This document shows positions 44,424 to 55,096 of a stretch of DNA of 64,000 nt, piece by piece; position 1 is the first letter of the stretch; every line of letters starts with the position of its first letter. Below the pieces are notes generated by a model. It did not search any database. It saw only the letters and a program-made list of their open reading frames with translations, and was not told where the DNA came from. The stretch lies in contig CP093831.1 in NCBI GenBank assembly GCA_033063855.1, positions 22,754,001 to 22,818,000 of the forward strand, given 5' to 3'. Position numbers and translations under genes: made by a program. The stretch comes from Smittia aterrima. Taxonomy: Eukaryota > Arthropoda > Insecta > Diptera > Chironomidae.

Positions 44424-45716
44424 ATGGAGCCCTATTTTGGGTTTACCTTCAATCCTGTTCATTTTAGCATCAATTACGTGTGCATTGTTTATAAAGCATT
44501 AGAAACCGCCAACGATCGTGAGATTAAAGAATTTAGAGGAGTTCATAGGAAAGGAAAAAGCCACATTGACGTGAATTACGTTTACTTCCAAAATAAATCC
44601 GTCAATTATTTTCCTCGTCATCTTCAAGAGCATTTTCCAAATCTCACAGAGTTGATTATATTAAGCTGTGACATCAAGGAAATTTCAAAACAAGATTTGA
44701 TTGGACTTAAGGGACTCTTCGGTCTTCATGTACTTGAATGTAAATTGACTTCTCTGTCTGATGATTTATTCACCGACATGCCAAACTTAAACGAAGTTTC
44801 ATTCCGCGACAACAAAATCGTATTCGGATTCTCACGCTTTTTGAATCCTTTGCGTGGAAGACAAAATGTTAAAGTTGACCTTCGAAGAAACATAAATATT
44901 GATGCTTGTTTCTGGCGAGGAGTGGAAAATTCATTGGAATCTCTTGAAGAGCTTATGAAGATGATCAACAATGCAATTCCAACAGATCCAGAGTGCAATC
45001 CTATGGTGAATGAAATGTGGAATTCCGGAAGATTCTCGGGAAGACAAATTCCGCCACAGCTACAACATCAAGATGTTAGTGGGAACAGTTTTGGCGCTTG
45101 CAGCAAAGTAGAAGGAAATCGTACGATTTTGTTCGGTCAAAGAAAGTTATTCAAAGAGAAGTGTTTGAAACCAGCAATCAACTCTGATTCTATGATCTTC
45201 AATCCGCTAATAAAAGAAATGTGGTTTTCTGGAAAGTTCTCTAATCTTACCATCATCGCTGACGAGAAGGAGTTCAAAGTTCACAAAAATATTTTGGGAG
45301 CCAGAAGCGAAGTGCTCGCTCAAATTTTTGAAGATCAGAACGAGGCAACTGAAATAAAAATTCCAGATTTCACTTCGAAGTCTGTAGAGGCTTTGCTTAA
45401 ATTCATTTACACAAATGAGGCCTCAGATGACGAAAACAAAATGGAAAACTTTGAAATTGCCCAAAAATTTAAAGTCGTAACAATGAAATCGTTTTACGAG
45501 AAAACTATTTGCGAAGAGCTTGACGCTGTGAACGCTTTGGAAATCTTTTTATTCGCTCATCGATTCTCATCTGAAATTCTGAAGAAGAAAGCGTTTCAAA
45601 TAATCATCGATACAATTCCAGACGAAGTGCCAGAAAAACTTGTGGAAGATCCCGAGAAATTGAAGAAGTTGATTGAAGCTCGAAGAGTTTACGAAGAAAT
45701 TTTGGAAGAGAAGTAA
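44424..45716 (+). CDS. LRR-BTB fusion protein
   Basis: Single-exon gene, 430 aa. The N-terminal half (about residues 20-190) is an LRR module of the secreted dipteran type: NYVCIVYKALETANDREIKE, then LRRs with LTELIILSCDIKEI and LNEVSFRDNKIV, and a C-cap with ACFWRGV. The C-terminal half (about 255-400) is a BTB/POZ domain plus BACK-like helices (SNLTIIADEKEFKVHKNILG). The linker repeats a piece of the BTB leader: NPMVNEMWNSGRFSG precedes NPLIKEMWFSGKFS. No signal peptide is visible, so the protein would be cytosolic, and the LRR half is displaced from its normal location. BTB proteins often act in Cul3 ubiquitin ligases. An upstream exon with a signal peptide cannot be excluded. Confidence 0.72.
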   Translation: MEPYFGFTFNPVHFSINYVCIVYKALETANDREIKEFRGVHRKGKSHIDVNYVYFQNKSVNYFPRHLQEHFPNLTELIILSCDIKEISKQDLIGLKGLFGLHVLECKLTSLSDDLFTDMPNLNEVSFRDNKIVFGFSRFLNPLRGRQNVKVDLRRNINIDACFWRGVENSLESLEELMKMINNAIPTDPECNPMVNEMWNSGRFSGRQIPPQLQHQDVSGNSFGACSKVEGNRTILFGQRKLFKEKCLKPAINSDSMIFNPLIKEMWFSGKFSNLTIIADEKEFKVHKNILGARSEVLAQIFEDQNEATEIKIPDFTSKSVEALLKFIYTNEASDDENKMENFEIAQKFKVVTMKSFYEKTICEELDAVNALEIFLFAHRFSSEILKKKAFQIIIDTIPDEVPEKLVEDPEKLKKLIEARRVYEEILEEK

Positions 45717-46400
45717 GAAAATCACACACAAATTTGTTATTAAAATCATTTCGAAAAATTTTATTAACTTTTATTCTGTTGTAAAACTTTAGAATCTATA
45801 AAAGAATTTGCTTTCATCTCCAACGCCGCATCATGTTAAAATTACTAAGAAAATTATGTTGTCATCGACGTTTCATATTTCAGAAAACAATAAATGAACT
45901 TGAGTCGATGTTTATTTCATGAATATGCGAGCAAAATGATTGTCGTGTTAGTTTAGGGCGAATACGAGCGGCGATAATAAAGTAAGGAGAAGTCAGTTTT
46001 CGCTGAGATTCTTCCAGTGAAGTCGATGCTATAATAGCTGAACATTTTAATAATTCTCGGCGCGTAATTAATTTCCAGTTCAAGAAAGCATAGAAGAACA
46101 ATTAATTTTCAATCGCTTAAGGAATCAATTCGTGCTGAAAAATTTATTTGGTTTTATCGTAAATTCATTAAGTGACTCACTTCCGGTACGAAAGTATAAG
46201 TTTCCGAATAACTGATTTCAAAATTATTTGATGGCGTAATTTACTTTAGTAAAAACTTGGCTCATTTGGTGAATCCAGCAATTCTTACAAAAGTAAGAAC
46301 TTCAACAAAGTAAGTAGTTCTTAAGTTATCAATTTCAATTATAATATCCAATTGCATTTATTTAGATAAGAACAAAAAACTACAAACGATTCATTGTGAA
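45717..46400. other. Intergenic, BTB gene upstream region
   Basis: 3' flank of the fusion gene and the duplicated upstream block (45945-46070) of the BTB gene. Confidence 0.5.
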
Positions 46401-47117
46401 ATGTCACAGCACCAACAAAAACAATTTCAGCAAATACAACACCAGCATGTTTTAAGAAAAAATGATAATCGATTTGAGTTTGGCAATCTACATGTAGGAG
46501 GCAGGGGATTTTCTTTTTCCTCCAGTCCTGCTCAGCCAATAATTCGACCAGATCCCGTGGACTTTCATCCGCTAATAAAAGAAATGTGGGTTTCCGGAAA
46601 GTTCTCTGATCTTACCATTATTGTCGATGAAAATGAGTTCAAAGTTCATAAGAATATTTTGGGAGCCAGAAGCGCAGTGTTCTCTCAAATATTTGAGGAT
46701 CAAAACGATGCAACTGAGATTAAAATTCCAGATTTCAGCTCGAAATCTGTCGAAGCTTTGCTTAAATTCCTTTACACAAATGAGGCTCCGGAAGACGAGA
46801 ACGCAAAGGAAAACTTGAATATTGCCGACAAATTCAAAGTTGCCACAATGAAATCGTTTTACGAGAGAATTATTTGCAACCAGCTTAACGATTCGAATGC
46901 TTTGGAAACTTTCTTGTTCGCTCATAAATTCTCATCCGAAATTATGAAAAAGAAAGCGTTTAAAAAAATTGTCGATAAAGTTCCTGACGAAGTTCCAGAG
47001 AAACTTATGGAAGATCCCGAGAAATTGAAGAAGCTCTTGGATCACCGCCGAGCTTACGAGGAAATTTTGGCTGACGAAAGCGAAGATGACGATGAGAGTG
47101 ATGAGAGTGATGAGTAA
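46401..47117 (+). CDS. BTB/POZ domain protein
   Basis: Single-exon gene, 238 aa. A Gln-rich N-terminus (MSQHQQKQFQQIQHQHV) is followed by FHPLIKEMWVSGKFSDLTII, a BTB domain at about residues 60-165 (DENEFKVHKNILGARSAVFS), BACK-like helices (LETFLFAHKFSSEIMKKKAF), and an acidic tail (ESEDDDESDESDE). It resembles speckle-type POZ/TDPOZ proteins but has no MATH domain. The family role is a Cul3 adaptor; the specific target is unknown. It is closely related to the BTB half of the preceding fusion gene, and a remnant of a third copy lies at 49016-49140. Confidence 0.8.
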   Translation: MSQHQQKQFQQIQHQHVLRKNDNRFEFGNLHVGGRGFSFSSSPAQPIIRPDPVDFHPLIKEMWVSGKFSDLTIIVDENEFKVHKNILGARSAVFSQIFEDQNDATEIKIPDFSSKSVEALLKFLYTNEAPEDENAKENLNIADKFKVATMKSFYERIICNQLNDSNALETFLFAHKFSSEIMKKKAFKKIVDKVPDEVPEKLMEDPEKLKKLLDHRRAYEEILADESEDDDESDESDE

Positions 47118-47353
47118 GTTTTCAACAACGTCATGAGAATTGTTCTTTAAGATTTATTCAGAACATCGCAAACAAATGTAGTTTCCTAAAAATGAAAAAG
47201 ACTTTCTAATTTCAAAGAGCAAAAAGCATTTTGTGTAATTTAGACTTTGATTTCAATTTATTAATCAAATTATACGAGTGAACACAACATTGAAAGTAAT
47301 TATTTAAAAGCAAAATAAAGGACTTTTTTTCACTTTTCATTACTGTTCGAAGA

Positions 47354-48714
47354 TTAATCCATTGATTGCAGAAGTGTTAAGAGCGAGAAAGTGAATTGAA
47401 GGATCTGAAAAATTTATTTTATTATCGAATCTTATCGAACATGCAATCAAACCTTTTGAAAAACCTCCATTCCGACTTCATTGAAAATTCCATTGAATCC
47501 TTTAACTTTTTGAGACATGGCAAGCATTTGCTGAATGTCTTTTTGATGCTGGGGTTTCATCGTGAACCAAGGCAACGCATAGAGCGAAATGGTATAATTA
47601 TCAATTCGATCTTCAACACGAGATCCCATCCAGCAGTAAAGAAATAATTGAGCCAAAATCACTGGAAAAAAGAAGTAGACGAGAAACGAGGCCAATGGAT
47701 CAACTGAGAGAGAGAACGAGAATAAGCAGAGGATGAATGCGAGCGATGAAAGTTCCATGACGAAGTTAAACTTCAAAAGTCCTTGCACTTCATTTCTCCA
47801 TTTGATTGCCGCATAACTCTTCACAATGATCGACTTCATCTCTTTCCGAATCATCTCTTCATTCTCAAAATTTTCCTCAATTTCTAATAGAGCTCCAAAG
47901 TTTTCCACAGACAAGACTAAGTTGTCAAAAACCCAACAAGTCTGATGCATGAACAGCATTGTCATCGGAAAATATGTGATGAGAATGAAAGCAGCAATTG
48001 TTTCGAATAGAACTTGAAGTAAATAATTTAGCAACCAGTTGATGGAAACGCCGTCGAATGGCAGATAAATAATGTAGAAGTTGTAAGGGAGACGATATTT
48101 TGTGATATCAAATATTATCACTCCGAAAATGAACAAAGCTACCGCCGCTGATGCACCCACGAATAATGACGCTAAGCCGAGGTACTCCAACTTGCTGTAT
48201 CTCAAACTTAAATTCCATTCGTCAGAAGATTTATGTGTTTCTTTCCTAAAAAATAATTTTTTTGAGTTGATTAAGATTGTAAAGAAAGAGATTTTAATTT
48301 GCCTGTCGAGGATTATCCTATCGACCAAAGCAATTGTTTTCGAACTCCAAATAATGTTGAAGGTCAGGTAGATCACATTGCGAACGATTACAACTGAACA
48401 AAAAATTGAAAAAAGATTTTTTTACAGGCAACACATCAACTCACGAAACATTGCACAATTTTCAGTTAGCTCGAGCAGATTCAGAGGAATTTCTTTTACG
48501 TAAGCAGCGATTATCAGCAACATTACAAAATGAATGAGCAAACTCATTATGGCGCTAGAATAAATTTTAATAAGTTTTATGTAGCGATATATCAAATTAT
48601 TCACCGAAGCGATAGCTTGCGAGGTTCTCCTTCCTTTGAACTGAAAGGATTGAAAACTTTCGCCCCAAATTTCAAAAATCTTTCAATATTGTTTGGATAA
48701 AAATTTAAATCCAT
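47354..48714 (-). CDS. Odorant receptor (7tm_6), copy 3
   Basis: 384 aa. Exons (minus): 48714-48605, 48554-48445, 48393-48303, 48245-47453, 47404-47354; lengths are identical to copy 2 throughout. As in copy 2, the third intron begins GC (GACAG|GCAAAT). The C-terminal motif YALPWFTMKPQHQKDIQQML is present and the last exon adds ILQFTFSLLTLLQSMD. The gene body is closer to copy 1 in exon 2 but to copy 2 in its first exon (MDLNFYPNNIERFLKF), suggesting some sequence exchange. A membrane odorant receptor by family; ligand unknown. Confidence 0.88.
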
Positions 48715-49015
48715 CTTTGGTGGAATTCGAAGTAAGAATGAATGGATAAAGGTAGAATATTTATTATTGAATGATAATTTGAAAATGAAAAATAAAAAGG
48801 ATAATCCAAATAAAAATCCAAATTTATTATTTCATGATGGAACATTTTAAATTATTAATAAAATAACTTAAATTTGATTTTAAATTTTTATAATTTTTAC
48901 AGCAACGAACATATGAAAATTTAATTAATCTTGTCGTTATTGTTCCAAACATTAAAAATTGATAATAAAATATTTACTCCTGAATGTTGGAACATTTTAA
49001 ATTCTGACGTCGATC

Positions 49016-49140
49016 TGACAAATCAGTGTAGTCGATGCAATACTAGCTGAACATTTTAATAATTGTCGGCGCGATAACCGATTGAGATCATCGCCGAACT
49101 TACGAGGAAATCTTAGCTGACGAAAGCGAAGATGACGTTT
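49016..49140 (+). pseudogene. Remnant of a BTB gene
   Basis: 49026-49075 matches the upstream block of the BTB gene (TAGCTGAACATTTTAATAATT then CGGCGCG), and 49085-49138 matches its C-terminal coding end (DHRRTYEEILADESEDD). The whole BTB body between them is missing, so this is a deletion product of a duplicated gene. Confidence 0.75.
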
Positions 49141-49514
49141 CTGAGTTCCCATGATTGAGATATTTTGAATAGAAGCCACCAGATGGAAGTAAACTCGAAA
49201 GCTCAATCTGGCAATGTCAGTAAAACTTGAAATTAAAGTCCTTCGAGTCAATATTAATTGTTGACAGTTTTGTAACTACGTTCAATTCGCATTCATGGGA
49301 TCGTCGACTCGACCTTACAAAGAGTTGATAACAAAAATCATTAAAATATTTTTTTCCCTGTATTAATCAATTCTCCGATTATGTTGAAACTATGATGAAA
49401 CTATTTTTCGATGAAAGTATAAAAGGAATAAATTTTCGGCAAATAATTCAGATTCAATTTGAATTTAAGTGTGTTCGCAAGCGAAGCTTCAAACATTAAA
49501 CTTCAAGCGCTACA
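49141..49514 (+). promoter_or_regulatory. Core promoter of Cys-rich peptide 1
   Basis: TATAAAAG at 49418-49425 and initiator TCAGAT at 49448-49453, about 30 bp apart, 65 bp before the ATG at 49515. Confidence 0.6.
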
Positions 49515-49873
49515 ATGAAGGTAATTTTGTTAAGAAATTCAAAAGTATTTTCCTGTTTGTATCAACATTTCAGATCGCGATGTGTTTTTTCCTTCTGATG
49601 GTCGTGTCAATTGCTGAAATCCAAAGCGAATCAATTCTACAGCCTTTGGTAGATGAAATTAACAAGATTCCTATAAATATGCATGGATGCAGTCGTAAAG
49701 CTGGTTGCAACAAAGGCTACTGCTGGTCTTATTGCGGTATTTTTACCAATGATCCAAGTTGGTGTTATACTTCGAAGGACGACTACACTCAAAGTGGCAA
49801 ATATGTGACATGCACTTCAGATGAAGAATGTGACAAATGCTGGAAGTGTGCTGGTCCATGTGCAATGATTTAA
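49515..49873 (+). CDS. Secreted ten-cysteine peptide (copy 1)
   Basis: 101 aa from exons 49515-49520 (ATGAAG) and 49574-49873. The signal peptide is MKIAMCFFLLMVVSIAEIQS. The mature part has ten cysteines after a short acidic stretch: HGCSRKAGCNKGYCWSYCG, a conserved SWCYTSK, then CTSDEECDKCWKCAGPC. Ten cysteines allow five disulfides. Secreted, cysteine-rich, and single-domain; it could be a defence, digestive or secretory peptide, but I do not recognise the family with certainty. Some allergen-like insect proteins share a GYCW-YC / WCYT pattern from memory; treat this as unverified. Confidence 0.8.
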
Positions 49874-50321
49874 AGAAAAAATAAAACAAATGCTCTGAAA
49901 AAATTGATATGAATGCTCGTTGTCTTGCGTTAATAACTACGAAAACAAATTAGTTACATACATCATAGCAATCCTACATTAAGACGAGTCGATAATGAAT
50001 GAATAATGTACAAAATATTTTTTTCATAAAAAGGACTCCTGATTTGCAAGAAACTATGTTTAATTATATTTAGGTTTTTAGTTTCAATGACGACATATAA
50101 ATTATCAAATTTCTCTGAAGAAATGTCTATTCTACAATGTCTATGTAAGCTTGATAACCCAGGGTATGAAGGCGTAGAGTTTTTGTAAATAAGTTCAGCT
50201 ACAATTGGTGTTTTAGTGTGAAAACTATTGAAAATCCAAAGTTTTATTGCTTAAAGTGAAAGTTATTTTGTAAAGAAATTCGAAAAGAATTTCCTTAATC
50301 GATTTTTTCTTTCAGTTTGCA
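49874..50321. other. Intergenic with degenerate promoter of copy 2
   Basis: The copy 1 promoter TATAAAAGG aligns with TATGAAGGC at about 50165, followed by TTCAGC. The ancestral exon 1 (ATGAAG in copy 1) aligns with GTGAAA near 50258, followed by a GT, and the acceptor is at 50315. Confidence 0.55.
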
Positions 50322-50636
50322 ATGTTTGTTGTTCTTTTGTTGGTCGTCGCGACGATCGTGGAAATCCAATGTCAAGATGTCAACTCAGGATCTGCTACAT
50401 TGTTTGGCGCAGAAGACGAGATTAATAAATTGGATACAAATGCTCTTGGATGTGCTCGAAAAGCTGGTTGCAACAAGGGTTATTGCTGGGCCTACTGCGG
50501 CGTCTTTCACAACGATCCCAGCTGGTGTTACACTTCGAAGGAAGACTACACTCAAAGTGGAAAATATGTGAGATGCACTTCAGATGATGAATGTCACGTT
50601 TGCTGGAAGTGCGGCGGTGCATGTGCAATGATTTAA
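50322..50636 (+). CDS. Secreted ten-cysteine peptide (copy 2)
   Basis: Paralogue of copy 1, 104 aa from the ATG at 50322. The cysteine frame is fully kept: GCARKAGCNKGYCWAYCG, SWCYTSK, then CTSDDECHVCWKCGGAC. The ancestral ATG of the 6-nt first exon is replaced by GTG, and the TATA box is degraded. Translation would need to begin at an ATG inside what was exon 2, which still gives a hydrophobic leader (MFVVLLLVVATIVEIQC). The intact cysteine pattern argues that the gene was functional until recently or remains so. Confidence 0.65.
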   Translation: MFVVLLLVVATIVEIQCQDVNSGSATLFGAEDEINKLDTNALGCARKAGCNKGYCWAYCGVFHNDPSWCYTSKEDYTQSGKYVRCTSDDECHVCWKCGGACAMI

Positions 50637-53600
50637 AGCTTTTCGGAAATTACATCAATAATTTGAACTTGTCAAAGCTTTGAGAAACTTTAAAATAAAA
50701 TTAAATAACTGAAAAAAATAAAACTTTTAAACCGAATTTCTAGTCACCCATTTCAGTGAATAAAGCATTTGAGCAGTTTTCGTAAACAAAAAGTTTGAGA
50801 ATCTCTGATAAAGTGAGAAGCAACAAGTGAGAAGTTGAATTTCATTACTACTTAGTTTATTAATAATTCTTGTTTCTCTCTGTCGTCTCAGCGAGGCGAG
50901 ACTTAAAATGATTCACCGAGAAGTGTAAATTTAAAGTTTCTAGTCAGTATCTCGTGTGCCTTATTGATTAGTACAAGCGAAGAGATTTTCTCCTCGAGAC
51001 CGACACGTGATTGTGGTGTAACTGAGTTTAGGATGGAGAGATTGAAAATAAGTCTGAGACTTGGGTGAGTTCCAATCATTGTGCAAACAAAAGAAAAACG
51101 ATTTAAAATTAGAATCGAATCTGCTATCAGCGAATCTTCGGTTGGTACAGTCAGGGAGCAATTTAACGTCTTCATAGCCAATAAATGAGTAGACAACGAT
51201 TAACGCAGTTCCCGTTTCACATCCGCTTGAGGAAGTAGCTCAATCACTCACACTATTTGAAAGCTCGTATCAAGCAGAAAGACGACGTTTTAATTATTTT
51301 TGAATACGTTTTTTTTCCAGCATCCGCTTCCCATAACCCATTAGTGATAACCGCGGCGCTGATTACGTCGTCTTAGTGCTTTTCATTCAGTAAAGTCGAG
51401 CGTCTTATCAATTCATCGCTTGTGATCATTCAGCCTCGTCCCAGTTCACCGACGAGTGATGTCACTTCTTTGTTTATTATCGCTAATGAAACTCTGGCAA
51501 AAGTTTTTGGTGGCGGATTTTTAAACAGCAAGTTGACCTCACTCTTGACCTTAATTCCACCCGGCTTCGATTTATTTTGCTTTTTTCGTTTTACTTTAAT
51601 GTGTCGCTATCGATTGAGGTCAATATAATGATGAAATCAATTATCAGAAGCGGGCGAACGGCGCCTCAAAGATCGGTATGCAAGTGGGACGAGATTCTTC
51701 TTTATTTGGGTGTTTGATCGGGGGCCGAACAGCAACGCCAACAGATGAGACGTCACTGCAAACCACACACGCCCGAAAAAAAAACATTCCGCGATTTGCC
51801 TTTTATTCATAAAAAGATTTTTTTTCTTTACTTTTCCACTAGATCGCCGCGGTTTTTTCCTTCGCTTCTCTTCTTCATAATTCGCACCAGCAACTTTTAT
51901 GCGAAACGTTTGGCGAGTTGGTGTTCGTGGCATTCATTTATAATCATAATTCTGTTATTTTATTAGATTTTTTTTCCTCTCGAATACGTCTCGTGAATGT
52001 ATGAATGGAGATCTGAAATCTTTCTCGGTGGCTCTTTTTTGCTGTGTGAACACTCAAAGAAGTTGAAAGATTTGTGTGAAGTTCAAAAATTCCGATCACA
52101 CGAAGCTAAGCTTCGTCGTTTTGGTGTGTAGCCCATTTCAAGTCCCACCGTCTCGATTGTGTGTGCGGCAGTAACACGCAGGCAGAGGAGAGACTTGAAG
52201 AAATCTCAGAGCTGACCGATCAATTGCGACTCAAATCTTAAATTTTTTTGACATTGAAGCGTAGTTCTTCGATCAAAGCTTCATTGCGAAGCTCGAAAGA
52301 AATCGGTAAACTCCAGAGCTGATTAAGGGGAAAAAAGTTTGTTGTCTCAAATGAGATGATGGCGCCGAATGATCGCTGTCGAAATGTTTACACGTCGTTT
52401 CGTTATCAAACTGTGTTCACATCGTCAAGGATGGAATTGAGAAAACTCATCAGCATTCATCATCTTTAGATGAAAAATGAAAAAAAAAACTTTACAAGTT
52501 TAAAAAGCCGCACAGGCCGAGAGTGCCAGCCACACACATTATCGAGCACAGCACAGGAATTTCATGTGTTTTCACAATGTTTGCTTCAAACAGCGAGTCG
52601 ATGGTGTGAGTTGCTTCGGCTTCTTTCTCTCTCTCTCACTCACTTGCTTCTCCCCCCACATCTTTGAAGTTCTTTCTCGGCTCGACTTCAACTTCCACAC
52701 ATCACACAGCCAACACAACGAGTAAATCAACACACGACGATGATAATAGAGGAAAAAAATGATTTCGAAAATTATAAAATATTTCATTAGTGGCTCGAGA
52801 AACATTTAAACGTAAAAAGAACGGCAGCCTTTTAAAATGTGAAACTTGGAAACTCCAAGTTTAGTTGGAAAAGTGACAAAATAGTTAACGACGTACGATG
52901 TGATCACCGATCAATGATGTTTGTGAAAAATTCGACGTAATAAATCGTCAGTCGAAAAAAAAATTGTTAGAAAAAAGAGAACACCCAACCAAATCAAATA
53001 ATCAAGAGACGACGACGATGACTATGAAGGAGGATGAGGAGAAAAAGATTTGCCGCAAAGCGATGATGTAACTCGTGATTCTAAATTTAAAGAGATCCGT
53101 TGATTCGTCAAATGTGTATTGAAAGCCAGTCTACGGTGATCGATTTTACAGTGGAAGTCGACGCAGCAGCGATCGGAATTTCATTTTTTTTTTCGAGGTT
53201 AAGCAATGGTGGAGAAGAAGAAAATCTTTGAAATTCTTTTACTTTTTCCTTTGGAATGTGCTTCTCTCCACAATCGCTTTTGGCTGCACACTATTCATGA
53301 ATGAACGGCGAAAGAAGTAGGAAAAGGAGAAAGAGTGGTAAATGAGAAGTTCAATAACCCGTGGGCCGCCGTGGGACTAGCGCGCTCTTTCTCGCAAAAT
53401 GTTGCCGCTGCTTTTTTTGGTGAAACATTTGAAAACTTTTTTTTAAATGTAAAACGTGCCCAGTTCAACTTTTTGCGAGCGTATGTCGAGTTGGAGGAAT
53501 CGAAAATTGTGAAGTTTTTATTTTCTTGCTTCGGCTGAAAATTTATTTCGTGTCGCTCGATAGGCGAAGGTGAAGAGAGAGGAAAAGTTGAGGAATTTAT

Positions 53601-54995
53601 GAAAATTTTTACCTGATAAAGGCGCTCGGGCTTGTGTTGATTGTGGGAACCAAAACCAGTTCAACTCCAAATTCGAAAGTGATTCACGGGCCAGGCTCAT
53701 TCGCTCTCCAAAGTGATCGCGCTCCAAAGTGTTTCGAACAAGATTAATTTCAATGTTTCGCAGCGGAAAAAAATTTGCGATGGGATCATCAACGAGAAGA
53801 ATAAGTTAGTGGAAAAGAATGTGGAAATACAAACACAAATGTGCTGAAAAAGAAGTCGCAGAAGAGAAGTCAGTCGTCGTGATCTCGAAAATCGCTTTTT
53901 CGTCGTTCCTTCCTTCCCCATCTCTCGTTGTTCCCTCTCCCGGCTCCGAATGTCGAAAGAAAAAAAGAAACCAGAAAGAAGAATGAATGTTTAAGAATCT
54001 TTCAAGACATCGAGGCTCGACGAGTTGTGTGTGCAGCTCGAGAATTCTTCAAACTCTTTTTTTTTATTTTTTCGCCTTCAATTTCAATTTAGAGGCGAAT
54101 ATCTTGTGATGTGACTGTGTGGCGTGATTAAATTGAAGTTATTTTTTCTCAATTACATAATCATATCAGAAAAGAAAACGGCTCGTTAGTAGCTCGCAAT
54201 CAAGCTCTGGAATGTGTTAAAGTGTCGTGATCTCAATCGATAGCGAGTCGACGATAATGTGTGGACGACGACAACGAAATAATTTCCAATTCCAAGTGCA
54301 AATGTCACAAAAATTGTGGATTTCTCTCTGTGCCTATCGTTCCCACATTCTTCTCTATCGCTTGCTTCATTCATTTCATTCATAAAAACAGACATTTATG
54401 TTCACTCACACACGGGGACGCCGCGCGAGCATTCATTCGACCCGGGGGGAAGTGAGATGGAGCGACGTCGACGATGATCGGACTTGGTGTTGGTGGATTT
54501 GATGTGTTGTGTGTTTTTTCGGGTTTTTTGGAATTTCAGTACCGTTACATATCGTCGTGAGAATAATTTCGATCGAAATTCTTCTTTATGTCTTTTTGAA
54601 AGGCCGAGGAAAGTTTTCGATTTTTGATAATAAAATAAATTTTCTCTCTTCTTTCAGTTTCTGAGCCGTGGCTGATTGAGTAGCGAGTGAGAAATTCCGT
54701 GCGATCCAACTGGAATTTGATTTGAACGAATGTAATTCGTCCTTGGTGGTCATTATGTGAATGTGTCGTCGTCATGTGACAGTCGCGAGTAGCAAACACT
54801 CACTGTAGTCCCGCAAAAACACGTTTTCTTCGCCTCGTTTCTTCTTTAAAATTTCATTTCCACAAAACTCTATGAGAGACTTAAATGAGAAATAAAACAT
54901 TTCTATGTTTTCATGAGGAGTGAAAATCATCTCCGGAGTCTGGAATGTCTCGTCGGACGATGATGACGATGAGAAAGCGGCAGTGCAAGAAAGAT
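50637..54995. other. Non-coding region upstream of bantam
   Basis: No protein-coding gene can be supported. From about 52.1 to 54.5 kb CG-containing, GA- and TC-rich sequence is frequent, which could hold the pri-bantam promoter and enhancers. TEAD/Scalloped-type GGAATGT motifs occur at 53253, 54209 and 54942. Confidence 0.5.
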
Positions 54996-55096
54996 TTTTT
55001 TACATTTCCGGTTTTCAAATATGATCTGACTTTGAATTTGTTTCATGTTCTTTGTACTCTAGTGAGATCATTTTGAAAGCTGATTATGCAAAAAAG
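54996..55096 (+). ncRNA. bantam: bantam microRNA precursor
   Basis: The 3p arm at 55063-55085 is identical to the mature insect bantam sequence (starts TGAGATCATTTTGAAAG, ends CTGATT). The 5p arm at about 55008-55031 (starts CCGGTTTTCAAATATG, ends CTGACT) pairs with it in the usual way, with a loop of about 30 nt, and T/A-rich flanks extend the stem. bantam promotes growth and blocks apoptosis in Drosophila and is a target of the Hippo effector Yorkie. It lies in a large gene-poor region, as in flies. The primary transcript ends cannot be read from sequence. Confidence 0.97.

Noticed and set aside
52470..54455. Several short frames in the CG-containing region upstream of bantam
   Set aside because: None has a domain or conserved start; the region is better explained as regulatory or pri-miRNA sequence.
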